Shown: piece by piece, positions 36,464 through 44,995 of the stretch | How positions within the stretch are numbered: position 1 is the stretch's first letter | Layout: each line of letters begins with the position of its first letter | Assembly: GCF_900156645.1 (NCBI RefSeq) | Contig: NZ_FTOC01000005.1 | Span: forward strand, 124,001-188,000 | Source: Salimicrobium flavidum | GTDB lineage: Bacteria > Bacillota > Bacilli > Bacillales > Halobacillaceae | DNA length: 64,000 nt | Direction: 5' to 3' | Made by a program: the position numbers and the translations under genes | Notes under the pieces: generated by a model | Told to the model about the DNA's origin: nothing | The model's input: only the letters and a program-made list of their open reading frames with translations | Database searches by the model: none

Positions 36464-36636
36464 GGCTCTCTTAAAGCTGTTGTTGATTTTAGAACGAAGG
36501 GGGAGACGCCTGCGGGAAAGCATGACTTAAAATTACCGGAATTGAACGTAGGGAGATTCCGGTAATTTTAAGTCATGCCCGCGGCAAGCTTCCACCTGTA
36601 GAGATGAAAAATCAACTAGGAACGATAACTAAGCCT
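36464..36636. repeat. Dispersed palindromic repeat, family A, copy 2
   Basis: Outer arms GTTGATTTT (36483-36491) and AAAATCAAC (36609-36617) are flanked by GGCT (36464) and AAGCC (to 36636). A perfect 23-bp inner stem is formed by 36521-36543 and 36557-36579. The words GGAGACGCCTGCGGG and GCGGCAAGCTTCCA are shared with copy 1 at 24275-24414. The remaining 36637-36704 holds no gene. Confidence 0.8.
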
Positions 36637-36704
36637 TTAATTTAAATTTCACTAGTTATGATTTTACAGAATTTTCGTCCAGAATAATATACCGTTTCCG
36701 AAAA

Positions 36705-36735
36705 AAACCATGAAGGTTGGAAACCTTCATGGTTT
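36705..36735 (-). terminator. Terminator of the GGDEF/HD-GYP gene
   Basis: AAACCATGAAGGTT (36705-36718) pairs with AACCTTCATGGTTT (36722-36735). On the minus strand it runs into seven T. It overlaps the last codons and stop of the gene. Confidence 0.85.
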
Positions 36736-38256
36736 AAGAACTTCGTTTATAAACAATTCGACAAGTTGAGGATCGAATTGGGTGCCCGAGTTATCTTTCA
36801 GTTCCTGGATTGCTTCTTCTCTCGATAGAGGGTCCTGGTAAGGACGTTCGCTTACCATGGCGTCATATGCGTCACAAATATGGATGATACGCGCCTCAAG
36901 CTTGATATCCTCTCCTGAAAGACCGAGAGGATAGCCGTAGCCATCAAAATGTTCGTGGTGAGAGAGCACGATCATGGAAAGGTCGGCGAACTCTTCGGAG
37001 GAGTTCAGGATACGGTGCCCGATTTCTGAATGACGCTGGACCTCTTCATATTCTTCTCCGGAGAGAGGTCCTTCTTTATTGAGAATAGAGTGGTCGATAG
37101 TTATTTTGCCGATATCGTGAAGCATGCCCGCTGTTTTCAAATTCAACAGCCGGGTGTCATCAAGTTGCAAAGCTTGCCCCAGGCGTTCGGAGAGCTGACT
37201 GACCCTTTTCGAGTGCGCCTCTTCACGTGGGACTTTTTCAAAAAGACTTGCCATCATACTGTTGATATAGCTGGTACGGTGGCTATTTTTTTGAAACAGT
37301 TTGTTGCGATACATACGGTTCTCTGCAAGTTGCAGTACTTCTTCTGTCGATTGAAAGGCCATCTTCTTCACTGAAGAACCGAAGGAAGTGGTGATATGGA
37401 GGTTGTTATCGTCTTTGATGATGCAGGATTTCTCCAAGCGGGACCGAATCTCCTTCAATTCTTTTTCCGTGGTATTCGGTAGAAGTATAGCAAATTCATC
37501 TCCGCCGAGACGGGCGATGAGATCGGAAGGCCGTGCATGATAAAGCATTTCTTCAGATACCTTTCGAATGCCTTCGTCTCCTTTATCATGGCCGAAGGCA
37601 TCGTTGATGAGTTTGAGTCCGTTAATGTCTGCCATGATGAATCCTAAAGGAAAGTGCGTGGTAGAATCGAACTCCTTTACTTTCTGTTCAAAGTGTCGAC
37701 GATTGAATAAATTAGTCATCTGATCATGAATAGAAAGATATTCGACGTGTTTTTGATGATTGACAGAATCTGTCTGATCGATACACGCGATGCGATATTG
37801 ACCTTTATCGATATAGTTGCTCTCTACATGGACGTGTTTCTCCTGACTATCGATTAAGAGAGTGACATCGGCTGGCTGAGGGTTTTGATGATGTTCCAGC
37901 TGTTTCGTATGAAAATAGAAAGCGTCCTGACTTTCCTCATTAATCCATTGAAACAGTTTCGTTCCCTTCAAGTCCTTAGTTTCGAACAGTTCGGAAGCCT
38001 TATTGTTATGAGCCGTGATCAGGAAGGCGTCATCAACTATCAGGTAGGGGATCGGTGCATCATAGAAAAGTGACTCGTATTTTTCTTTCATAAGAGTGAG
38101 CTGATGGTTCGTTCGTTTCAATTCTTCGTTCTGGTATTGAAGTTCTTCATGATAGACGGAAAGAGTAGATAGGATTTCCTCTTTCGTGTCATTTTTGTAA
38201 TCCTCTACATTATGCCCCTGTAATATTTGTTCAATTACTTCTTCCATTCGTTCCAT
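36727..38256 (-). CDS. PAS-GGDEF-HD-GYP signalling protein
   Basis: Cytosolic sensor and c-di-GMP enzyme of 509 residues. A short coiled coil (about 30-58) precedes a PAS domain (about 60-170). The GGDEF domain follows, with an intact RLGGDEFAIL motif (about 245-255). The HD-GYP domain comes last, with MLHDIGKI and HHEHFDGYGYP. Both catalytic motifs are intact, so it could make and break c-di-GMP, with the balance set by PAS input. It starts 4 bp after the CheB-CheR-PAS gene, so they form an operon. No membrane segment. Confidence 0.92.
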   Translation of the reverse strand: MERMEEVIEQILQGHNVEDYKNDTKEEILSTLSVYHEELQYQNEELKRTNHQLTLMKEKYESLFYDAPIPYLIVDDAFLITAHNNKASELFETKDLKGTKLFQWINEESQDAFYFHTKQLEHHQNPQPADVTLLIDSQEKHVHVESNYIDKGQYRIACIDQTDSVNHQKHVEYLSIHDQMTNLFNRRHFEQKVKEFDSTTHFPLGFIMADINGLKLINDAFGHDKGDEGIRKVSEEMLYHARPSDLIARLGGDEFAILLPNTTEKELKEIRSRLEKSCIIKDDNNLHITTSFGSSVKKMAFQSTEEVLQLAENRMYRNKLFQKNSHRTSYINSMMASLFEKVPREEAHSKRVSQLSERLGQALQLDDTRLLNLKTAGMLHDIGKITIDHSILNKEGPLSGEEYEEVQRHSEIGHRILNSSEEFADLSMIVLSHHEHFDGYGYPLGLSGEDIKLEARIIHICDAYDAMVSERPYQDPLSREEAIQELKDNSGTQFDPQLVELFINEVLKP

Positions 38257-38260
38257 AAGT

Positions 38261-41110
38261 CTATTCTCCTTGCTGTGTGTAATGGGAAATGTCTATGATA
38301 GTTCCTCCGATGCGAAGCGGGTCTTCATCATTATCTTTTTCCAGGATTCTTCCCAGGAAATGGACTGGTATAAAGCTGCCATCCATACATCTGTAGGAAG
38401 CGAATAAGTCGATAGTATCCTTATACCCTGTAAGCATCTTTTCAAAAGCTTTCTTTATATCATTTGTCTGAAAATAATCACTGACTTCTTTCAGACTGGT
38501 CGGAAACATATCTTTATCGTACCCGCAATTTTGTAAAAAGGAGGAGGATAAATTGAAGTGATCGGTACGACCGTTGTATTCCCACCAGCCCATATTACTG
38601 ATTTCTAGCACCTGTTCAAATTTTTCATGGGTTTCGACAACTTTCGAGCGTTCCTCTTTCAGACTTGTAATTTCCATGAGCGTTATGATTACGCCATTTA
38701 CGGAATTATATTCTGTGCGATAGGGACGGATCCGCACGAACCAGTGATGCCCATTTTTGTCTTCGATTTCTGTTTCTTTTTTATCGAGAGAATCAAGAAC
38801 CTGATGGATATCGTCCACGATTCTGGGATACCCCGGCATTACAGATATATGAGTGATCGGTCTTCCTATATCCTCTTCACGGAGATTAGAGACTTCCTTC
38901 ATGACCGCGGTGATACGACGGATAGAAAGGTTTTCATCGAGATATAAGGCCCCCATCTCCGTATTGTTGAGAAGGTTATTCAAATCGTTGTTAGCCTTTG
39001 TAAGCTGTTCTATTTTTTCCTGGTATTCATTATTTACCGTGTATAGTTCTTCGTTTACAGATTGTAATTCTTCGTTTGTACTCTGCAATTCTTCGTTTGA
39101 AGCGGTGAGTTGTTCGTTCGAAGATTGCAGTTCTTCGTTCGAGGTTTCAAGCTCTTCCACAGTTGCCTGCAGGCCTTCACGAGCCAGTTGAAGTTCAGAT
39201 TCCAGGTAGCGGACCCGTTCTTTCATTTCATCGGGCATATCATCATCGCTCTCATTATCTTCTTCGGATTGAGTTGTCTCGATAAAACTGATGAAATAGA
39301 AAACCTGATCCTTTATTTCAATAGGGTAACCGCTTAAGGAGAGAGAGGTGTCTTCTCTGCTCCCGTTCATGATGTTGTTCAGCCTGACATGTTGGCGTTC
39401 TGTCTTCAAGCGACGCAACATATTATTCACAAAGAGTGTGAGTTCCCGGGACATATTGGTATTGAAATTGTTCGAGAATTTTCCTGGCTGGGGCTGAAGA
39501 TATTCGGACATATCGTTGATTACGTGAACAAGTTGATCATTACTGTCGAGAATGAGCGACGGGGAAGAAATACTCGAAACCGCCTGTCGCAGCACATTTT
39601 CGAGGTTCACATTTTCCGAGGAGGCAGCAGCGACCTGGTTCGTCTTTTCGATTTCCGGGTTCTGTTTGTCGTAAAAAGAGATACCGGAGGGAAGAGACGG
39701 CTGAAAGTCTTCGTTTGGCGCGAATATCTTCCATTTACTATCGATGGAAGAGAAAGCATTCGTCATCTCCCCTAACGTTTCACTGGTACCGAGGAACAAA
39801 TAACCATTTTTCAGGATAGAATAATAGAATTTGTTCAGTATATGCTGTTGAGTTTCACTTTTCAGGTATATGAAAAGATTACGGCAGACGAGAAGATCGA
39901 GTCTGGAGAATGGAGGATCTTTGATCAAATTATGTTTAGCGAAAACGACCATTTGTCTGAGAGAATTTGATACTTGGTATCCCTCTTCGCCCTTGACGAA
40001 ATATTTAGCTATCAAGTCGGGGCTTACATCCGATACGAGACTCTGTGGATAAGAGCCGTTCCCGGCTATATCAAGGGCAGTATCATCCACGTCGGTTGCG
40101 AATATTTTCACATCGGTATCCAACCCTTTTTTTTCCATGTACTCTTTGATAAGGATAGCAAGAGAATAAACCTCTTCCCCGGTGGAACATCCTGCCGACC
40201 ATATACGTAACGAATTTTTAGTGAAGTCCAGATTCGGCAGTACGTTTTCTTCCAGGCTTTCGAAAGCTTCCGGGTCACGGAAAAAACCGGTCACACCTAT
40301 AAACAGTTCTTTTTGAAGAATATTCCTTTCTTTTTCCGATTCTTCCAGAAAATCGATATACTCTTCCAATTTAACAAGGTGGCTGATTTTTAAACGTCGG
40401 TTGATTCTACGCATTACCGTAGATTCCTTATAGTTATCGAAGTCTATTTTTGAATGGGTGCGCATGATCATATTGATGCGTGAAAGCATATCATTATCAG
40501 GGGTTTCTTTGAAAGATTGTATATCCGGGTTGACCGGATGTTTAATGAAAGTAACCATTTCTTCAGACATATCATCAGGAGGGAGAGTATAATCAGCAAG
40601 CCCAGTAGAGATGGCGCTTCGCGGCATACCATCGAACTTGGCTGTCGCTTTGTCTTCTACGATCACCATTCCACCTTCTTCTTTGATAGCGCGAACCCCG
40701 AGGGTACCGTCGCTGCCGGTTCCAGATAGTATGACACCTATCGCATGTTTGCCCTGGTCTTTCGCCAGGGATCTGAAGAAAATATCAATCGGCAATTTCA
40801 GATGTTTCTGCCCGGTCTGCTCCTTCAGGTAAAGCGTTCCGTGATAGATTGATAAATTCTTTCGCGGTGGAATGAGATATACAGCATTCGGCTCTGTGGC
40901 CATTCCATCTTCCGCAACATATATATCCATACCTGTATAGCGTCTTAAAAGTTCATCCATATGGCTTTCGAAATCGGGAGAAAGATGTTGGATGATGATG
41001 AATGTGAGTCCTGTATCATTCGGCATCGTTTTGAAGAAACGTTCAAGGGATTCAAGCCCTCCAGCGGAAGCACCAATGCCCACAAAATACCGTTCTTCTT
41101 TCTGCGCCAT
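38261..41110 (-). CDS. CheB-CheR-PAS fusion protein
   Basis: Large cytosolic hybrid of 949 residues. The CheB methylesterase domain (1-190) keeps its catalytic Ser15 (GASAGG), His42 (QHLSP) and Asp134 (GTGSDGT). It lacks a receiver domain. A CheR methyltransferase domain follows (about 205-470; IWSAGCSTGEEVYSLA, LLVCRNLFIYL). A coiled coil of repeated ETSNEELQSSNEQL-type heptads (about 645-700) leads to two PAS domains (about 705-825 and 835-945). No chemotaxis receptor is nearby. Likely modifies and senses something feeding the c-di-GMP enzyme behind it; that is inference. Confidence 0.92.
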   Translation of the reverse strand: MAQKEERYFVGIGASAGGLESLERFFKTMPNDTGLTFIIIQHLSPDFESHMDELLRRYTGMDIYVAEDGMATEPNAVYLIPPRKNLSIYHGTLYLKEQTGQKHLKLPIDIFFRSLAKDQGKHAIGVILSGTGSDGTLGVRAIKEEGGMVIVEDKATAKFDGMPRSAISTGLADYTLPPDDMSEEMVTFIKHPVNPDIQSFKETPDNDMLSRINMIMRTHSKIDFDNYKESTVMRRINRRLKISHLVKLEEYIDFLEESEKERNILQKELFIGVTGFFRDPEAFESLEENVLPNLDFTKNSLRIWSAGCSTGEEVYSLAILIKEYMEKKGLDTDVKIFATDVDDTALDIAGNGSYPQSLVSDVSPDLIAKYFVKGEEGYQVSNSLRQMVVFAKHNLIKDPPFSRLDLLVCRNLFIYLKSETQQHILNKFYYSILKNGYLFLGTSETLGEMTNAFSSIDSKWKIFAPNEDFQPSLPSGISFYDKQNPEIEKTNQVAAASSENVNLENVLRQAVSSISSPSLILDSNDQLVHVINDMSEYLQPQPGKFSNNFNTNMSRELTLFVNNMLRRLKTERQHVRLNNIMNGSREDTSLSLSGYPIEIKDQVFYFISFIETTQSEEDNESDDDMPDEMKERVRYLESELQLAREGLQATVEELETSNEELQSSNEQLTASNEELQSTNEELQSVNEELYTVNNEYQEKIEQLTKANNDLNNLLNNTEMGALYLDENLSIRRITAVMKEVSNLREEDIGRPITHISVMPGYPRIVDDIHQVLDSLDKKETEIEDKNGHHWFVRIRPYRTEYNSVNGVIITLMEITSLKEERSKVVETHEKFEQVLEISNMGWWEYNGRTDHFNLSSSFLQNCGYDKDMFPTSLKEVSDYFQTNDIKKAFEKMLTGYKDTIDLFASYRCMDGSFIPVHFLGRILEKDNDEDPLRIGGTIIDISHYTQQGE

Positions 41111-41212
41111 AATTTCACCTCTGGTTTTCTGTAAAAGTGGGTATTCTTAAATTTTACATGAGATATGTGTAAATGATACAAAAAAGTATCGAGCGAAAAG
41201 CGGAAGTGGCAT

Positions 41213-41252
41213 CAAAAAAAGTCCTTTCCCTCAAAGTGAGGAAAAGAACTTT
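41213..41252 (-). terminator. Terminator of the tRNA-Val gene
   Basis: On the minus strand AAGTTCTTTTCCTC pairs with GAGGGAAAGGACTT and runs into seven T. A short fragment like the family-B repeat (GCGAAAAGCGGAAG, 41192-41205) lies beyond it. Confidence 0.7.
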
Positions 41253-41260
41253 TCTTTAAG

Positions 41261-41332
41261 TGGGCCGTGCTGGGATCGAACCAGCGACCTCTTGGTTGTC
41301 GACCAAGCGTTCTCCCGCTGAACTAACGGCCC
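41261..41332 (-). tRNA. tRNA-Val (anticodon GAC), with C33
   Basis: A 72-nt cloverleaf: acceptor GGGCCGT/ACGGCCC, D stem GTTC/GAAC, anticodon stem CTTGG/CCAAG, T arm GCTGG-TTCGATC-CCAGC, discriminator A. CCA is not encoded. The anticodon loop is TCGACAA, which puts GAC at 34-36 and a C at position 33 where nearly all tRNAs have U. All stems are perfect, so it is not obviously a decayed gene. Confidence 0.88.
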
Positions 41333-41361
41333 GTATGTAATTTGTATTTGAGACATCTAAT

Positions 41362-41391
41362 AATATACTATGAGCACTCCGTTTATGTCAA
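41362..41391 (-). promoter_or_regulatory. tRNA promoter
   Basis: On the minus strand a consensus TTGACA (complement of 41386-41391), 18 bp, TATATT (complement of 41362-41367), about 30 bp upstream of the tRNA. Confidence 0.75.
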
Positions 41392-41507
41392 ATGTTTTTA
41401 TAGATAACTTTCCTTATGTATGTATGATAAAATAGAAACGGAATGTTTGGAATTCATCAAATCAGGGAAACATTTATCAGTTAATTCAATGAACCAGGGG
41501 TGTTGAT

Positions 41508-42236
41508 GTGAAAAGAAAAGGAACATTCGAAGAACATACCATTTCCAGTGAGTATCTTAAAGAAGATATGAAACTGAAAATATATTTGCCGGAGAATTTT
41601 TCTGAGCTGTATAAATATCAGTTCTGTATCATGCAGGATGGAGACGACTATTTTCAGATGGGTCGGGCTGCAACATTGAGTGATGAACTCCATGAGAACG
41701 GGCAGATTTCCCCTACGATTTTCGTCGGCATCCATTATGATGACAAATTCGACCGGCAGGATAAATATCATCCCGAAGGTGTGCGTCAACAGAACTATAT
41801 AGATTTTATCGTGAATGAAGTCGTAACTTTTCTTGATGAGAAGTACCCGAGTCACTGTATGTCCAGTTGCCGTACGTTGATCGGGGATTCCTTGGCAGGC
41901 TCTCTCGCTTTCATGATAGCTTGCCGGTACCCATATACGTTTTCAAACGTCATTATGCAGAGTCCGTTCGTTAACAGCACAGTGCTGGAAGAAGCGGAGA
42001 AAGCAAGTGATTTCACGCCGCTTTCCATTTATCATACGATCGGCGATCAGGAGACAGAAGTGATAACTACAGAAGGGGTGAGTAAGGATTTTCTTACCCC
42101 TAACCGTGAATTGAACACTTATCTGGAGAGAAAACCGTTTGATTACACGTTCCATGAAATCGAAGGTGGCGTCCATACATGGGGCTCCTGGCAAAAAGAT
42201 TTCAAACGGGGACTTGTTACAATAATAGGAAAATAA
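41508..42236 (+). CDS. yjcH: Esterase-family protein YjcH
   Basis: Alpha/beta-hydrolase of the esterase D / enterochelin-esterase type, 242 residues. The nucleophile elbow is GDSLAGS (about residue 126-132), and the catalytic His lies in GGVHTWGSW near the C-terminus. The GTG start follows AGGGGTG. First of yjcH-yjcG-yjcF, the same set as in B. subtilis but in this order. Substrate unknown. Confidence 0.85.
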   Translation: MKRKGTFEEHTISSEYLKEDMKLKIYLPENFSELYKYQFCIMQDGDDYFQMGRAATLSDELHENGQISPTIFVGIHYDDKFDRQDKYHPEGVRQQNYIDFIVNEVVTFLDEKYPSHCMSSCRTLIGDSLAGSLAFMIACRYPYTFSNVIMQSPFVNSTVLEEAEKASDFTPLSIYHTIGDQETEVITTEGVSKDFLTPNRELNTYLERKPFDYTFHEIEGGVHTWGSWQKDFKRGLVTIIGK

Positions 42237-42252
42237 ATAGGAGGGACCTAAG

Positions 42253-42768
42253 ATGAAATACGGAGTAGCAATTTTTCCATCGAAAAAAGTCCAGGATGAA
42301 GCGAATTCCTACAGAAAACGATATGACACGCACTATGCTTTGGTACCACCGCATATTACGCTGAAATATCCATTCGAATCGAACGATGAAGAGATTGAAA
42401 AAACAATCATACCTGCGTTGGATGAAATTGCGAAAAATACAAAGCCTATTGACATCGCAGTGAAAAAAGTAGGGTCATTCAAACCTGTAGAAAACGTCAT
42501 ATACTTGAAAGTCGAACCTAATAATGATCTGCAGAACCTGAGTGATGAGATGCATAAGGGTGCTCTCGAGGGTGAAAGAGAGCATGCCTTCGTACCACAT
42601 ATCACAATTGCTCAAAATCTTTCGGATGACGAATTCTCCGATGTTTATGAAAGTCTCAGGATGTCGAAGTTCGATCTTTCCGACCGGATAGACCGTTTCC
42701 AACTTCTGTATCAGCTTGATAATGATTCTTGGAGCGTGTATGAAACGTTCCGATTGAAAGGGGAATAA
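42253..42768 (+). CDS. yjcG: 2H-phosphoesterase superfamily protein YjcG
   Basis: Member of the 2'-5' RNA ligase-like / 2H phosphoesterase group, 171 residues. The two HxT motifs are HITLKYPF (about residue 35) and HITIAQNL (about residue 116). Start ATG follows AGGAGGGACC. Between yjcH (16 bp) and yjcF (4 bp), so co-transcribed. Confidence 0.9.
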   Translation: MKYGVAIFPSKKVQDEANSYRKRYDTHYALVPPHITLKYPFESNDEEIEKTIIPALDEIAKNTKPIDIAVKKVGSFKPVENVIYLKVEPNNDLQNLSDEMHKGALEGEREHAFVPHITIAQNLSDDEFSDVYESLRMSKFDLSDRIDRFQLLYQLDNDSWSVYETFRLKGE

Positions 42769-42772
42769 TAGC

Positions 42773-43198
42773 TTGGAAGTACGTATTGTAAAAACGGATC
42801 AGGAAAAACAGGATGCTTATTCAGTACGCCGGAAAGTTTTTATGGAGGAGCAAGGGGTCACCGAAGAAGAAGAACATGATGGACTTGATGAAGTAGCTGT
42901 CCATTTTGTCGGTTATGAAGAAGACAAACCTGTAGCGGCTGCCCGTCTCCGAGTTATGGATGATTACGGGAAACTCGAACGTATATGTGTGCTGGAAGAG
43001 TATAGAGGGTCCTCTTTTGGAAAACAGATCATTCTTGAAATGGAAGAGCATGTTCAAAAAGAAGGGCGCGATCAATCGAAGTTGAATGCTCAGACAAGAG
43101 CGGAAGGGTTTTATCAAAGCCTTGGCTACGAAACGATTTCCGGGGAATTTATGGATGCCAATATCCCGCATGTCACGATGGAGAAAAATTTCAGATAA
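42773..43198 (+). CDS. yjcF: GNAT acetyltransferase YjcF
   Basis: Acetyltransferase of 141 residues. VRRKVFMEEQGV at the N-terminus and the acetyl-CoA loop CVLEEYRGSSFGKQIILEME are typical of the ElaA/YjcF group. The TTG start is set by AAAGGGG upstream. Its last bases are part of the large hairpin at 43193-43248. Confidence 0.88.
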   Translation: MEVRIVKTDQEKQDAYSVRRKVFMEEQGVTEEEEHDGLDEVAVHFVGYEEDKPVAAARLRVMDDYGKLERICVLEEYRGSSFGKQIILEMEEHVQKEGRDQSKLNAQTRAEGFYQSLGYETISGEFMDANIPHVTMEKNFR

Positions 43199-43248
43199 AC
43201 GATAAAGCAGCGAACGGGATTATCCGTTCGCTGCTTTATCGTTTATCT
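43193..43248. terminator. Long hairpin shared by two convergent genes
   Basis: AGATAAACGATAAAGCAGCG... (43193-43217) pairs perfectly over about 25 bp with 43224-43248, and T follows on the plus strand. It contains the yjcF stop and the last codons (EKDKR) of the MFS gene. Confidence 0.85.
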
Positions 43249-44690
43249 TTTTCCACTTTTCTTTCCTGGGCTTCTCTTTCCCATTCATCCCATTGTTCAT
43301 CACTCGGAGGACTCGTCCGCTTAATGAAAAGGGCCATAATCGTTGATACGGCGGAAAGAGCCGCTATCACGAAAAATGCGAAGTTAACGCCGAAAATATC
43401 TGGACGATCGATGGATGCGATCGATTCTGTCGTTTCCCTGGCTGTAGTCATCAGGGTTACAAGAATAGCGGTACCGACAGAAGCGGCGATTTGTCTCATC
43501 GTATTGCTCACAGCAGCCCCGTGAGGGATCAGCTTGTTCGGCAATTCATTCAGGCCGGAGGTAGTCACTGGCATCATCACCATGGAAAAACCGAACATAC
43601 GGATGGCATATACAATCATAAGGTAAGTAATGGTTGTATCTGTATCCAACACGCCGAGCAGAATAGTTCCTATGGTCATGATGGTAAGACCCACCACCCC
43701 GAGAATACGTCCTCCGATGCGGTCGAAGATCCTACCGGTGATTGGAGACATCAACCCTGAAATCAGAGCCCCCGGCAGGAGAACGAGCCCGGATTCAAAA
43801 GCGGTGAAATCACGCATATTTTGCATGAATAACGGAATCAGGGTCTCAGACCCGATCAGGCCCATAAAAGTGAAGGCAGCTATAATCGTTGTAAGCGAAA
43901 ATGTTTTGAGTTTGAAGACACGGAATTCAAGCATCGGGTGAGCCATGCTGAGCTGTCTTTTGATAAATGCATAAAGAATCAGCGCTCCGAGCGTGAGAGC
44001 GATGAGTGTCACCGGGCTGCCCCAGCCGTTGTTTCCGGCGCTTGTGAACCCATAGAGTAAGCCTCCGAACCCGAATGTCGAAAGAAGAACAGAAGGAATA
44101 TCCAATTTAGGGTCCTTCAATTCCGTTACGTTCCTTAAAATGAAGTAAGCTACGGTCATCATAATAATGACGAGTGGGAAGATGAACCAGAAAAGGTATC
44201 TCCACGTAAATTCTTCCGTAACCCAACCGGACAGGCTAGGTCCGATGGCAGGCGCAAAGGAAATGACGAGGCCGATATATCCCATCGCTGCTCCGCGTTT
44301 TTCAACCGGGAAGATAAGCAGGAAGACCGTCTGCATAAGCGGTAGCATTATACCGGCCCCAGCCGACTGGATGACGCGTGCTGCAATCAGGCTCTGGAAG
44401 TTGAAGGCCACACCGCCGAGTACCGTTCCCACCAGGAACGTACCCATCGCAGCCATGAACAACTGTCTCGTCGTAAATTTTTCTATTAAAAAAGCGGTGA
44501 TCGGAATCATGATCCCGTTTACGAGCATGAATACGGTTGTCAGCCATTGGGCGGAGTTGGCTGATACATTCATCTCTTCCATTATAGGAGGGATGGCCGT
44601 AATCATAAGCGTCTGATTCAGAATCGTAATAAAAGAACCTGAAATCAGCAACGCCGCAACCAAGACTTTGCTATAGTTTTGTTCTGCCAT
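43236..44690 (-). CDS. Drug-efflux MFS transporter of the DHA2 (EmrB/LmrB) type
   Basis: Proton-driven exporter of 484 residues with 14 predicted membrane helices. NQTLMITAIPPIMEEM and the motif-C-like GPSLSGWV region are characteristic of EmrB/QacA-family pumps. The C-terminal tail is highly charged. A near-consensus promoter precedes it; a TetR-type palindrome remnant (TTAGACTAGT, about 44711-44720) lies in the leader, but no regulator gene is adjacent. Substrate cannot be told from sequence. Confidence 0.88.
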   Translation of the reverse strand: MAEQNYSKVLVAALLISGSFITILNQTLMITAIPPIMEEMNVSANSAQWLTTVFMLVNGIMIPITAFLIEKFTTRQLFMAAMGTFLVGTVLGGVAFNFQSLIAARVIQSAGAGIMLPLMQTVFLLIFPVEKRGAAMGYIGLVISFAPAIGPSLSGWVTEEFTWRYLFWFIFPLVIIMMTVAYFILRNVTELKDPKLDIPSVLLSTFGFGGLLYGFTSAGNNGWGSPVTLIALTLGALILYAFIKRQLSMAHPMLEFRVFKLKTFSLTTIIAAFTFMGLIGSETLIPLFMQNMRDFTAFESGLVLLPGALISGLMSPITGRIFDRIGGRILGVVGLTIMTIGTILLGVLDTDTTITYLMIVYAIRMFGFSMVMMPVTTSGLNELPNKLIPHGAAVSNTMRQIAASVGTAILVTLMTTARETTESIASIDRPDIFGVNFAFFVIAALSAVSTIMALFIKRTSPPSDEQWDEWEREAQERKVEKDKR

Positions 44691-44726
44691 ATGTATTCCC
44701 CTTTGCCGTTCTTAGACTAGTGAAAC

Positions 44727-44755
44727 ATTATACGCTTGTCGCTCAAAAGTGACAA
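44727..44755 (-). promoter_or_regulatory. Promoter of the MFS gene
   Basis: On the minus strand TTGTCA (complement of 44750-44755), 17 bp, TATAAT (complement of 44727-44732). Confidence 0.75.
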
Positions 44756-44995
44756 TGAATTTGCAAATCCTGAGAAAACGGGAAATCCCGACCTAGGAAT
44801 AAAGAAGGGGTGTTTGTTTTCTCTATTCTGAAGCTCGGGCAATGAATATATCCCGGTAGATATACAAAAAAATGCTTTCCTGAAGCATAGGGTGATTTTT
44901 TTGCTCGGAAATTATAGACATAAAAGTACTGAAAATTTACTATGAATTTAAGATATATCAATTAGTTATATTTTACGGGCCGTGGGGGTGAGCAA
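44756..44995. other. Intergenic between divergent MFS and WYL genes
   Basis: No gene. ATGCTT/AAGCAT (44871-44888) is a short hairpin with seven T on the minus strand. Just upstream of the WYL gene lies A/T-rich DNA with several TATATx words. Confidence 0.4.

Noticed and set aside
39110-39200. Direct repeats of about 20 bases in the CheB-CheR-PAS gene, considered as a CRISPR-like or satellite array
   Set aside because: They are in frame and code coiled-coil heptads (EELQSxNEEL), so they are protein repeats.
44743-44961. A 72-codon minus-strand frame upstream of the MFS gene
   Set aside because: It covers the MFS promoter and has an aromatic-rich, unstructured composition without a start signal.
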